Under the pieces are notes generated by a model, which saw only the letters and a program-made list of their open reading frames with translations, was not told the DNA's origin and searched no databases. A program made the translations under genes and the position numbers. DNA of 21,020 bases from Collinsella sp. (GTDB taxonomy: Bacteria > Actinomycetota > Coriobacteriia > Coriobacteriales > Coriobacteriaceae): NCBI GenBank assembly GCA_019414545.1, contig DXLV01000014.1, positions 1 through 21,020 on the forward strand. Reading direction: 5' to 3'. Positions 12,969-21,020 of this stretch are shown here, one piece after another; positions within the stretch are counted from its first letter, which is position 1, and each line of letters starts with the position of its first letter.

Positions 12969-15900
12969 ATGGATCTTTCGACCTTGATGCCGCAACAGCT
13001 GCAAGTCGTCAAAACGCTCGACCGCCCGCTGTTTGTCTCGGCGGGTGCCGGCTCGGGCAAGACCTTTACCCTCACGCGCCGCATCGTCTATGCGCTCTCG
13101 CCCGAATCCGGTCCGTTTGTCGAGCATCTGGACCAGGTGCTCGCCATTACCTTTACCAAAGACGCCGCGGCCGAGATTCGCGACCGCGTGCGCTGTGCGC
13201 TTATCGAAGAGGGCATGGACGAGGAGGCCCTGACGGTCGACGACGCTTGGATCTCGACCATCCACGGCATGTGCTCGCGTATCCTGCGCGCGCACGCGCT
13301 GGAGCTGGGCATCGATCCTGAGTTCACGGTGCTCACCGATACCGATGAGCTTATGGATCAGGCTGTCGAGCATGTGCTGGGGCGCGCGACGGCGCCCGAT
13401 GCCGCGCCCGAGCTTGCCGCCTCGCTTAAGGCCCTCTACGCTTGGTATCCCATGGCGGGCGAGGGCGGGCCGTTTGGCGCCGGTACCACCATCAAAGGCC
13501 TGGTGCGCGACCTGTTGGAGCTATCGAGCCAGCTGCCGGGCGGCATGGACGATGTGTGCGTGGCGCGCGGCCAGGCCGACACCTCGGCGCTTGCCGATGC
13601 CTATCGTGCGGCGCTGGGCGCAAGCAAGGCCACGACCGAGAAAGCGCAGGCGGCACTCGACGCCATCGACGCGTTTGAGGCGAGCGGCAAAACCATGGAG
13701 GATGCGGCGCGACTCATGATGTCGTGCAGCATGCCGCGCGCGAGCAAGGCGTTTCCTAAGGAGCAGGTGGAGCTACTCAAGGCCGAGGCGGCTGATGCGT
13801 TTATCAATATCGTGCTTGCCTGCGGCGGCCCGGCGCTCGATGCGCTGGTGGGGCTTGCCCGTGCCGTAGAGGCGGAGTACCGTGCGCTCAAGGCCGACCA
13901 GTCCGCGCTCGATAACAATGACCTGCTGCGCATGGCGTACGAGGCGCTGCGCGACTACCCGGCTATTCGAGCTGCCTATGAGGGCCGCTTTAAGATGGTC
14001 ATGATCGACGAGTTCCAAGATAGCGACCAGATGCAGGTCGATCTGATTCGCTATTTGACGGGTGCGGGCGAGCGCGCGCTGTGCACGGTGGGCGATGCGC
14101 AGCAGTCGATCTATCGCTTCCGTGGTGCCGAGGTCGAGGTGTTTCGCCGCCAGGAGCGCAAGGTGGGTTCGACGACGGCGTCCGAGACGGTCACCACGTC
14201 CGATGCTCCCGCCGGCGAGCTCGTCAAACTCGTGCGCAACTTCCGCAGCCACGACGAGGTGCTGCGCTATGTGGCGCGCGTCTTTGACGGCGACACCGGT
14301 GGTTTGATGCAGGGGTTCTTGGATCTTGAACCGAGCGACAAACGCAAGGACATGCTCAAGGCAAAGGCTTCGCGCCGCCAGGCGCTGTTCGTTGCCGGCG
14401 GCAGTATGCAGGAGCGCACGCAGGCCAAGGCCCGTGCGATCGCCGAGCGATTCCATGCGCTTGCCGATGCCGGCCAGCCCCAGGGCGGCATGGTGCTGCT
14501 GCTGGGTCGCATGACCAATGCCGACGTCTACGCGCAGGCCTTCCGCGACCAAGGACTCGACTGCGTCATCGCAGGCGGCTCGGTCTTTGCCCAGGCGGCC
14601 GAGGTGCAGACGGTGCGTGCCCTGGTCTGCGCGCTCGCCAATCCGGCCGATACGGCCCAAGGCCTTATGCCGTTGCTGGCCTCGCCGATGTTTGCACTCG
14701 GCGCCCAGGAGTTCCTGGCGCTGGCGACCAAGCTCGACGAGCAGACGGGCGAGACGTCGCGCCGCAATATCGATGCGGGCATCATGAGCGATTCCGATGT
14801 GCCGGGTTTGCAGAACCTGCCGCTCGTAACGCGCGCCCGCGAGGTGCTGCGCTACGCACTGCGTCGCGTGGGGCGTGATTCGTTCGCTGCCATCGCGCGC
14901 GACGTGGTCAACGCCTCCGGCTGGTTCGTGCGTCTGGCGCAGCGCGGCCCCGAGGGCAAGGCCATTGCCGCCAACGTGCTCAAGGCGCTCGACGCCGTGG
15001 CCGAGGCAGAGGCCGAGCTCGGCAATTCTCCGCGCTCCATCGCGCTCGCCTTCGACCGCTTCTTGGCGGGCAAGGAGGCCCCGGGCGCCCTCAACGAGGA
15101 GGGCGACGGCGCGGTGCGCATCATGACCGTGCATGCGTCCAAGGGCCTGGAGTATCCGGTCGTGGCGGTTGCCGAGTGTTTTGGCGTGCGCAAATCGTCC
15201 GGTGCGGCACAGATGGGTCGCGTCGAGGGCGGAGCGCAAGTCGTGGCGCTGCCGGCGCGCTTCGATGGCGTTAAGCTTGCCGACGGAACCTTCGTGAAGG
15301 GCGATGACGTCAAAAAGCAGTTTGAACACGCGTTTAAGGGCAAGGGTACGTCGCTGTGGCTGCCGCCGGAGCTCATGGAGGACGTCTGTGCGACGGGTTC
15401 TCCCGCCGAGGCATTTGCTCGCCTGCGCAACGACGACCTGCAGCTTTCGCTCGAGGAGCGGGCCCGCTTGCTCTATGTTGCCATGACGCGAGCGGGCGAG
15501 CTGGTGATCTTGGCGATGGATGCCGGTGTGAGCCGCGGCAAGGTGATGGCGCCGACCTTCGATGTCGAGACGGATCTGACCTACGACGTGCTGCGCCGCA
15601 TCCTGCCGACCGATAGTCTGGACATGCCGCAGCTCGATAGCGACCGTCTGGTGTTCGACAACTCCCAGCCGGGCGACTACGAGCTCATCTCGCTGGCGGA
15701 CTTTACGTTTGGTGAGCAGGCGTTTGAGGCTAACGCTTCGCTGGATGCCGAGGGCAGGCTCGTTCGCGGCGATGTCGATGTCGCTGATAATGCTGCGCGC
15801 TCAACTGTGCCCGGTCCTGCCGACCCCAAGCCCGATGCGTTTGAGCTCGTGTATCCCCAGGCAGTGGGCGTGCGCATGGGCATCTGTCCGTTCCCGGTGC

Positions 15901-16595
15901 GTGACTCGTATAGCTACTCGTCAATTGCCGCGGCGCTTCATGCCGAGACGGAAGATCGTGCCGCCGAGGCACACGTGCCCATGGACGAGGCCGGCGATGA
16001 TGCGGAGTCGGATGGCTCGGAGATGACGGATGCAGACGTGGCCGCCGTTGAGCCCGCCGGCAACCCCATGGCGCTGGGCTCGGCCTTCCACGCCGCTTGC
16101 CAGTGGCTCATCGAGATGGGTGCCGATGCGCTGCCCGTTGAGCGTGCCGACGCCCTGGCTCGCTTGTGGCGCCTGACGCCGGAACAGCGCGAGCGCTTCG
16201 ATGTCGCTTTGGATCGCTGGCTCAAGTCGTCGGTTCGTGCCGAGCTGCTCGCGTGGCCGTGCATCCGTGCCGAGGTGCCGTTCTTCTCGCTGGGCTGCGA
16301 GGACGAGGATATCGCCCGCTACGGCGCCTATGCCGAGGGCGCCATCGATGCCTTGGCAACCGACCCGGCGGATCCGTCGCGCGCACTGGTCATCGACTAC
16401 AAGACGGGCGGCACGCCGGATGAGACGCCGGAGCAGCTGCTCGAGAAACACGCCTTGCAGGCGCGCGTTTACGCCGACGTTCTGCACAAGGCGGGCTTTG
16501 AGGTCGTGACCGTCAAGTTCGTTCGCGTGGAGCGGGCGAATCCAACCATCTTCGTCAATCCCGCCGAACCTCAAGTGGTCACCTACAACCTCTAG
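12969..16595 (+). CDS. addA: AddA-like helicase-nuclease subunit (UvrD superfamily)
   Basis: A 1208-residue superfamily 1A helicase fused to a C-terminal nuclease, the motor of AddAB, which unwinds and degrades broken DNA ends before RecA loading. Motifs in order: Walker A AGAGSGKT (25-32); Ia ITFTKDAAAEIRDRVR; STIHGMCSRILR; II MIDEFQDSD (about 345); III GDAQQSIYRFRGAE; IV LVRNFRSHDEV; V MTVHASKGLEYPVV (about 720); VI LLYVAMTRA (about 835); nuclease EGAIDALA and VIDYKTGG (about 1140). Length is typical of AddA. A strong site, AAGGAGGG (12950-12957), lies inside the end of addB, 11 nt before ATG 12969, indicating coupled translation. An acidic linker (about 995-1025) precedes the nuclease domain. 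With the upstream partner present, AddA is a better name than a plain UvrD or RecB. Confidence 0.9.
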   Translation: MDLSTLMPQQLQVVKTLDRPLFVSAGAGSGKTFTLTRRIVYALSPESGPFVEHLDQVLAITFTKDAAAEIRDRVRCALIEEGMDEEALTVDDAWISTIHGMCSRILRAHALELGIDPEFTVLTDTDELMDQAVEHVLGRATAPDAAPELAASLKALYAWYPMAGEGGPFGAGTTIKGLVRDLLELSSQLPGGMDDVCVARGQADTSALADAYRAALGASKATTEKAQAALDAIDAFEASGKTMEDAARLMMSCSMPRASKAFPKEQVELLKAEAADAFINIVLACGGPALDALVGLARAVEAEYRALKADQSALDNNDLLRMAYEALRDYPAIRAAYEGRFKMVMIDEFQDSDQMQVDLIRYLTGAGERALCTVGDAQQSIYRFRGAEVEVFRRQERKVGSTTASETVTTSDAPAGELVKLVRNFRSHDEVLRYVARVFDGDTGGLMQGFLDLEPSDKRKDMLKAKASRRQALFVAGGSMQERTQAKARAIAERFHALADAGQPQGGMVLLLGRMTNADVYAQAFRDQGLDCVIAGGSVFAQAAEVQTVRALVCALANPADTAQGLMPLLASPMFALGAQEFLALATKLDEQTGETSRRNIDAGIMSDSDVPGLQNLPLVTRAREVLRYALRRVGRDSFAAIARDVVNASGWFVRLAQRGPEGKAIAANVLKALDAVAEAEAELGNSPRSIALAFDRFLAGKEAPGALNEEGDGAVRIMTVHASKGLEYPVVAVAECFGVRKSSGAAQMGRVEGGAQVVALPARFDGVKLADGTFVKGDDVKKQFEHAFKGKGTSLWLPPELMEDVCATGSPAEAFARLRNDDLQLSLEERARLLYVAMTRAGELVILAMDAGVSRGKVMAPTFDVETDLTYDVLRRILPTDSLDMPQLDSDRLVFDNSQPGDYELISLADFTFGEQAFEANASLDAEGRLVRGDVDVADNAARSTVPGPADPKPDAFELVYPQAVGVRMGICPFPVRDSYSYSSIAAALHAETEDRAAEAHVPMDEAGDDAESDGSEMTDADVAAVEPAGNPMALGSAFHAACQWLIEMGADALPVERADALARLWRLTPEQRERFDVALDRWLKSSVRAELLAWPCIRAEVPFFSLGCEDEDIARYGAYAEGAIDALATDPADPSRALVIDYKTGGTPDETPEQLLEKHALQARVYADVLHKAGFEVVTVKFVRVERANPTIFVNPAEPQVVTYNL

Positions 16596-16607
16596 TCCTC
16601 AGATAAC

Positions 16608-16670
16608 TTGCGGTGGAATACGGACTGTTTTGGTCAAAAAAGCCGCCAAACAGTCCGCATTTCACCGCAA
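16608..16670. repeat. 63-bp palindrome with 17-nt loop (second copy)
   Basis: A 23-nt left arm (16608-16630, starting TTGCGGTGGAATACGGACTG), a 17-nt loop TGGTCAAAAAAGCCGCC, and a 23-nt right arm (16648-16670) paired except for one G-T and one A-C. It is the same element as the IS-split copy at 4188/5551 in opposite orientation: its reverse complement shares TTGCGGTGAAAT, GGACTGTTTGGCGG and the T-run with it. It begins 12 nt after the addA stop and has no T-tract, so it is not a standard terminator, although it may stabilise the 3' end or block read-through. Confidence 0.88.
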
Positions 16671-16726
16671 CTCAATAGGAGCCGTGTGGGTTTGGGCTAG
16701 GTTCGGGTGCCGTCCGCGCTGTGCGG

Positions 16727-16732
16727 TAGAAT
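16727..16732 (+). promoter_or_regulatory. Possible dnaE -10 box
   Basis: TAGAAT, the same hexamer as before the Rrf2 gene, lies 40 nt upstream of the chosen dnaE start. The best -35 candidate, TTCGGG at 16702-16707, has a 19-nt spacer and is poor. Confidence 0.3.
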
Positions 16733-16772
16733 CGTAACCCTAAGATCACGAACCCGCATCGGAGCTCATTAC

Positions 16773-19700
16773 ATGGCATTCGTCCATCTGCACAATCACA
16801 CTGTTTTCTCCATGCTCGACGGCGCAACCCGTATCCAGGATATGGTCAACCGTGCCGTTGAGCTGGGCATGCCCGCCGTCGCCATTACCGACCACGGCTA
16901 CATGTATGGCGTGCCCGACCTGGCGCTGGCCTGCGACGCCGTTAACCACAACACGCCCGAGTACAAAACCTGGAGTCACGACAAGGCCTTCTTGGAAAAG
17001 GACCGCCGCGACGAGCTGGTGGAGCCCGATCCCGAGGAAAGCCCGCGCGAGCATGCCCAGTATGTGAAGGACATGGCCATGTGGGACGAGAAGGGCAACA
17101 TCGACGAGCTCAAGCCGCCCCTGGTCATCAAACCCATCTTTGGCTGCGAGGTCTACTTTACGCCGGACGAGACGCTCGCCCGCGACCATAAGCCCGAGCT
17201 CTACCACATGATTCTTCTGGCCAAGGACCAGGAGGGCTACGTCAACCTGATGCAGACGGTCTCCGAGGCCGCTGTGCAGGGCTTTTACTACAAGCCGCGC
17301 GTGACGCTCGACAACCTGCGTCGCCATGCCAAGGGCATGATCTGCACGAGCGCCTGCATCGCGGGCATCATTCCCAAATACATCGACCGCGGTGACATGG
17401 AGGGCGCCATCAAGTGGGCCGAGACCTTCCGCGACACCTTCGACCCTGGCGACTTTTACATCGAGATCCAGGAACACGGTATTACCACCGACAACGGCCT
17501 GACCGACGAGCAGATGGACCGCACGCTCATCGACATTGCCAAACAGGTGGGTGTCAAGGTCATCGCCACCAACGACTTCCACTACCTGCGCCGCGAGGAC
17601 GCGCCCGTACAGGACGTCATCATGTGCATCGGCATGAACGCCAAGGTCGACGACCCCAACCGCATGCGCATGACCGGCTCGGAGTTTTACATGAAGACCG
17701 AGGAGGAGATGCGGGCGATGTTCCCGTATTGCCCCGAGGCCTGCGACAACACGCTCGAGATCGCCGACAAGTGCTACGTGGAGCTGGACTGGGATTCCAT
17801 CATCCTGCCGCGCTTCCCGCTGCTCGACCCCGGCGAGACGCACGAGAGCCAGTTCCGCCGCGAGTGCGAGAAGGGCCTGCGCCAACACTATGGCGATGAC
17901 TGGGCCACACGCGAAATCGGTGGCGTCAACATCAAAGAGCGCTTTGAGTACGAATACAAGGTCATTTGCGACAAGGGCTTTGCCGCCTACTTCCTCATCG
18001 TTGCCGAGTACGTGCAATGGGCCAAGGACAACGGCATCGGCGTCGGCCCCGGCCGTGGCTCGGCCGCCGGCGCTATCGTCGCCTACGCCATGAACATCAC
18101 CGCGTTCGACCCGCTCGAGAACGGCCTGATGTTCGAGAGGTTCCTGTCCCCGCAGCGTACCGAGATGCCCGATATCGATATGGACTTCGACGATGAGCGG
18201 CGCCTCGAGGTCGTGGAGCACGTTCGCCAGCTCTACGGCCCCGAGAAGGTCACCCACGTCATCACCTACTCGACCATCAAGGCCAAGCAGGCCATCAACG
18301 ATGCCGCGCGCGTTCTGGACTACCCGGTCTACATGGGCCAGCGCCTGTCCAAGATGGTCTCGAGCGACCCCAAGGTCAAGCTCAAGCAGGTACTCGAAAA
18401 ACAACCCGGCAAAGAGGATCTGTTTAACCCCGACTTTGCCGAGGCCTATAAAAAGGACGACGACGCCCGCCGCATCATCGACACGGCGCTCTCGATCGAG
18501 GGCCTTACCCGTGGCGAGGGCGTGCACGCGTGCGCCGTTCTGATTTGCCGCGACCCCGTCAACGAGCACGTGCCCACCAAGCTCGATACCAAGGGCGGCG
18601 TCGAGATTACCCAGTACGAGGGCCATACCGTTGCCGACATGGGCCTGCTCAAGATGGACTTCCTGGGCCTGCGTACGCTGACGGTTATCTCCAAGGCCAA
18701 GGCCAACATCAAAAAGAACTTCGGCATCGACATCAAAGAGGAAGAGATCCCCTTTGACGATCCCGAGATCTTTAAGCTCATGGGCTCCGGCCACACCGCC
18801 GGCGTCTTCCAGGTCGAGTCCGCCGGCATGACGGCCACGATCAAGAACATGAAGCCCACCGAGTACAAACACGTCGTAGCATTGATCGCCCTGTACCGCC
18901 CGGGCCCGTTGGGCGCCGGCATGGTCTCGTCCTACATCAACCGTATGAATGGTAAGGAGCCGGCGGTCTCCTACGACGACCGCCTGGACGACATCCTGGG
19001 CGAAACCTACGGCACCATGGTCTACCAGGAGCAGGTTATGCTCATCTCCGTCGAGATGTGCGGCTTCTCCAAGGGCGAATCGGACTCGCGTATCCGTAAG
19101 CCCGTGGCTAAAAAGAAGATCAAACTGCTCACGTCAACGGTGCTCCACTGGGAGGATGGCTCGGACGAGACCACCTACGACCACTGGATGAACGGCGCTA
19201 TCAAGAACAACTACACGCGCGAGGTCGCCCAGAAGATTTGGGACGATGTTCTCGAGTTCGCGTCCTACGCCTTTAACAAGTCGCACTCCGCCGGCTACGC
19301 CATCTTGGTTATGCAGACAGCGTGGCTCAAGGCGCACTATCCGCACGAGTACATGGCGGCCGTTTTGACGTCCTACACGGGCAAGACCGACAAGATCGTT
19401 CACTACGTCTCGGCGTGCCGTCACGACGGCATCCCCGTGCTGTCGCCAGATGTCAACGAGTCCGGTACTGAGTTCACGGCTACCAAGGAGGGCGTGCGCT
19501 TTGGTCTGGCCGGCATCCGCGGCGTGGGCACCGGCGTGGCGCAGGCGATTATCGCCGAGCGCGAGGCGGGTGGTCCGTTTAAGACGCTGCACGACTTTGT
19601 CGAGCGCGTGGACTCGAGCCAGGCCAACCGCCGTGTGATCGAATCGCTCATCAAGGCAGGCGCCTTCGACTCCACGGGGTATCCGCGTCGCCAGATGATG

Positions 19701-20576
19701 CACTTTGTGGATAAGAACAACCCCGAGAACATCATCGATGCCGCTGTGAAGCGCCAGAAGGATCGTGCGAGCGGTCAGACGTCGTTCTTCGATATGTTTG
19801 GCGACGTTGAGGGCTCGGGCTTTGAGGTGAGCGTGCCCGATCCGGATGGCCAGGAGTGGGACCGCCACCTTAAGCTGAGCCAGGAGAAGGAGGTTCTGGG
19901 CATCTATGTCTCGGACCACCCGCTGCGCCCGTTTGAGTATGCGCTAGCCAAGGCACGCGACTTCTCGTTCTCGCAGATCGATACCGGCTACGAGGTGCAA
20001 AACCCCACGGGCGGTACCATCAACCAGGAGATTCCCGAGGGCAAGGCGCTGTGGTGGGCCGGCATGGTCTCGAGCGTGTCCAAGCGCGTGACCAAAAACG
20101 GCGACCCCATGGGCATCGTGCAGCTCGAGGACATGGAAGGCGAGGCCACGGTCGTGGTGTTCCCCAAGACCTACAAGGAGGCCGAGGGGTACCTGTACGG
20201 CGAGGTCGATCCCGAGACCGGCGCGCAGCTGTCCGACGCGTTTGTGCGCATTAAGGGCAAGCTCGAGCGCTCGGACCGCGGCGACCAGATCATCGCGCAG
20301 GAGATTGTGCCGCTGGAGCTTAGCGAGGAGAAAAACAAGCCCAAGGTCTTTGAGGTCATGGTGCCCAACAGCCGATTTAGCCAGGGCAATATGGCGCGCC
20401 TGGCCACGGTGCTCACCACCAACCCGGGCGGCGACCGCGTGGAGATCTTTATTGAGCAAGTCGACGGGCGCGTGCTGCGTGCTGAGGTGCCGGCCAAGGT
20501 CAATGCACGCTCGATTCCGCTGCTGGCAGAGGCAAAGGCCATCGTCGGCAACCAAGGCCGCGTGACGGTTATCTAA
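16773..20576 (+). CDS. dnaE: DNA polymerase III alpha subunit
   Basis: A 1267-residue replicative polymerase. I chose ATG 16773 (GGAG 8 nt upstream), which gives the family start MAFVHLHNHTVFSMLDG; the 22-residue upstream extension has no such support. The PHP domain (1-290) keeps all nine metal-site residues I can map: His7, His9, Asp16, His41, Glu126, His145, Cys195, Asp268 and His270. This fits a working 3'-5' proofreading PHP exonuclease, as in mycobacterial DnaE1. About 60 charged residues (about 61-120) are inserted in the PHP domain. The palm carries GPGRGSAAGAIV and catalytic PDIDMDFDD (about 465). Then come FNKSHSAGYA in the finger/thumb region, tandem helix-hairpin-helix (LAGIRGVGTG), and the OB fold (about 1090-1130). 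The IRKPVAKKK segment replaces the commoner RRAMGKK. It is followed 28 nt later by a SWIM gene, probably co-transcribed. Confidence 0.95.
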   Translation: MAFVHLHNHTVFSMLDGATRIQDMVNRAVELGMPAVAITDHGYMYGVPDLALACDAVNHNTPEYKTWSHDKAFLEKDRRDELVEPDPEESPREHAQYVKDMAMWDEKGNIDELKPPLVIKPIFGCEVYFTPDETLARDHKPELYHMILLAKDQEGYVNLMQTVSEAAVQGFYYKPRVTLDNLRRHAKGMICTSACIAGIIPKYIDRGDMEGAIKWAETFRDTFDPGDFYIEIQEHGITTDNGLTDEQMDRTLIDIAKQVGVKVIATNDFHYLRREDAPVQDVIMCIGMNAKVDDPNRMRMTGSEFYMKTEEEMRAMFPYCPEACDNTLEIADKCYVELDWDSIILPRFPLLDPGETHESQFRRECEKGLRQHYGDDWATREIGGVNIKERFEYEYKVICDKGFAAYFLIVAEYVQWAKDNGIGVGPGRGSAAGAIVAYAMNITAFDPLENGLMFERFLSPQRTEMPDIDMDFDDERRLEVVEHVRQLYGPEKVTHVITYSTIKAKQAINDAARVLDYPVYMGQRLSKMVSSDPKVKLKQVLEKQPGKEDLFNPDFAEAYKKDDDARRIIDTALSIEGLTRGEGVHACAVLICRDPVNEHVPTKLDTKGGVEITQYEGHTVADMGLLKMDFLGLRTLTVISKAKANIKKNFGIDIKEEEIPFDDPEIFKLMGSGHTAGVFQVESAGMTATIKNMKPTEYKHVVALIALYRPGPLGAGMVSSYINRMNGKEPAVSYDDRLDDILGETYGTMVYQEQVMLISVEMCGFSKGESDSRIRKPVAKKKIKLLTSTVLHWEDGSDETTYDHWMNGAIKNNYTREVAQKIWDDVLEFASYAFNKSHSAGYAILVMQTAWLKAHYPHEYMAAVLTSYTGKTDKIVHYVSACRHDGIPVLSPDVNESGTEFTATKEGVRFGLAGIRGVGTGVAQAIIAEREAGGPFKTLHDFVERVDSSQANRRVIESLIKAGAFDSTGYPRRQMMHFVDKNNPENIIDAAVKRQKDRASGQTSFFDMFGDVEGSGFEVSVPDPDGQEWDRHLKLSQEKEVLGIYVSDHPLRPFEYALAKARDFSFSQIDTGYEVQNPTGGTINQEIPEGKALWWAGMVSSVSKRVTKNGDPMGIVQLEDMEGEATVVVFPKTYKEAEGYLYGEVDPETGAQLSDAFVRIKGKLERSDRGDQIIAQEIVPLELSEEKNKPKVFEVMVPNSRFSQGNMARLATVLTTNPGGDRVEIFIEQVDGRVLRAEVPAKVNARSIPLLAEAKAIVGNQGRVTVI

Positions 20577-20604
20577 GCTACCCCGGGTGAGATTGGAGGA
20601 AGTG

Positions 20605-21020
20605 ATGGCGCAGGGGACGTTTGTGCAGGCGCTCCGGAAAGAGGCGGCGTTGAGCGGCACCTTTATGAAGGGGCGTTCGCTCATGCTCAACGGCGCCGTG
20701 CTGTCGATCGAGGACAGCGGCTCGCGCTTCTCCAAAAACGTGACGGTTGAGGGCTCGGTGCGCGGTTCGCGCGGCGACCTGTACAAGACGCACGTGGCGC
20801 TCGACATGGACGAGCACGAGGTGATCGACTATGACTGCGATTGCCCCGCTGCCTATCGCTACCCCGGTATGTGCAAGCACGCCATTGCCACGGCTCTGGC
20901 GTATTTGGATGCCAGCGGCGCCGAGCCCGTCGAAGGTTTGCGCACGCCGGTCCGCACGTTTGCGGCTCAGCCCAAACAGTCCGCGCGTCCCGCGCCTACA
21001 ACGCCCACGGTCAACCCCAA
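20605..21020 (+). CDS. SWIM zinc-finger protein, N-terminal fragment (probable SNF2-type helicase)
   Basis: 138 codons are open to the right window edge. ATG 20605 follows GGAGG (20595-20599) by 5 nt. The product starts MAQGTFVQALRKEAALSG; near residues 73-87 it carries a SWIM-type zinc site, CDCPAAYRYPGMCKH (C-x-C-x9-C-x-H), preceded by a beta-rich segment (GSVRGSRGDLYKTHVAL) as is usual for the domain. A Pro/Ala/Thr-rich linker begins at about residue 110. N-terminal SWIM domains of this form usually introduce long SNF2-family DEAD/DEAH helicases in Gram-positive bacteria, but the helicase part would be outside the window. The short gap after dnaE suggests a shared transcript. Confidence 0.75.
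   Translation, partial: MAQGTFVQALRKEAALSGTFMKGRSLMLNGAVLSIEDSGSRFSKNVTVEGSVRGSRGDLYKTHVALDMDEHEVIDYDCDCPAAYRYPGMCKHAIATALAYLDASGAEPVEGLRTPVRTFAAQPKQSARPAPTTPTVNP

Noticed and set aside
13773..15329. A 518-residue open frame antisense to addA
   Set aside because: A long antisense frame produced by high-GC codon bias; all helicase motifs lie on the plus strand.
16746..18872. A 708-residue open frame antisense to dnaE
   Set aside because: A shadow of codon bias in a high-GC gene; dnaE is unambiguous on the other strand and this frame has no recognisable motifs.
18980..19300. Possible intein or insertion in dnaE around IRKPVAKKK
   Set aside because: The flanking blocks are continuous and no splice-junction residues (Cys/Ser start, HN end) or homing endonuclease are present; it reads as a lineage-specific polymerase variant.
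1..21020. CRISPR array, tRNA/rRNA genes, toxin-antitoxin or phage-defence modules
   Set aside because: No regularly spaced repeats, tRNA-like cloverleaf or characteristic proteins were seen; the only mobile element recognised is the IS.

Overview
The window is a high-GC chromosomal segment of about 21 kb. Gene content and protein style point to a member of the Coriobacteriia (Actinomycetota), most likely Collinsella or a close relative. This is an inference from the fucO-type alcohol dehydrogenase, the IscR/CymR-like regulator facing cysK, an AddAB pair instead of RecBCD, the DnaE type and many intergenic palindromes; no marker gene such as 16S rRNA is present.

Layout. 1-185 (-): start of a YgiQ-type radical SAM gene cut by the window edge. 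436-1152 (+): YoaK/DUF1275 membrane protein. 1318-2484 (+): fucO lactaldehyde reductase with a strong terminator. 2570-3088: a long non-coding stretch with hairpins and twin TGCACGTGCA palindromes. 3089-4132 (+): M42 metallopeptidase. 4188-5551: an intergenic palindrome split by a complete 1298-bp IS3-family element whose transposase carries a frameshift. 5570-6670 (-): mnmA. 6850-7788 (-): cysK. 8042-8470 (+): Rrf2-family regulator divergent from cysK. 8607-8972 (-): YvlD-like small membrane protein. 9296-9595 (+): YerC/TrpR-like regulator. 9816-16595 (+): addB-addA, an operon with a 3-nt gap. 16773-20576 (+): dnaE. 20605-end (+): start of a SWIM zinc-finger protein, probably a SNF2-type helicase.

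How the genes fit together. cysK makes cysteine, the ultimate sulfur donor for the tRNA thiolation done by MnmA, and the divergent Rrf2 protein with four clustered cysteines is the likely local regulator. AddAB (double-strand-break end processing), DnaE (replicative polymerase) and the SWIM protein form a co-directional DNA-metabolism block. fucO, the M42 peptidase and yoaK look like independent housekeeping or metabolic units.

The least ordinary content is between genes. There are two copies of a 63-bp palindrome (23-nt arms, 17-nt loop). One copy has been split by the IS, and the 3-bp target duplication AAC lets the original be rebuilt. A third, perfect 36-bp-arm palindrome also has a 17-nt loop. 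In addition, two smaller hairpins carry a shared GGGACGG(A/G)G loop. No CRISPR array, tRNA, rRNA, prophage or recognisable defence system was seen.
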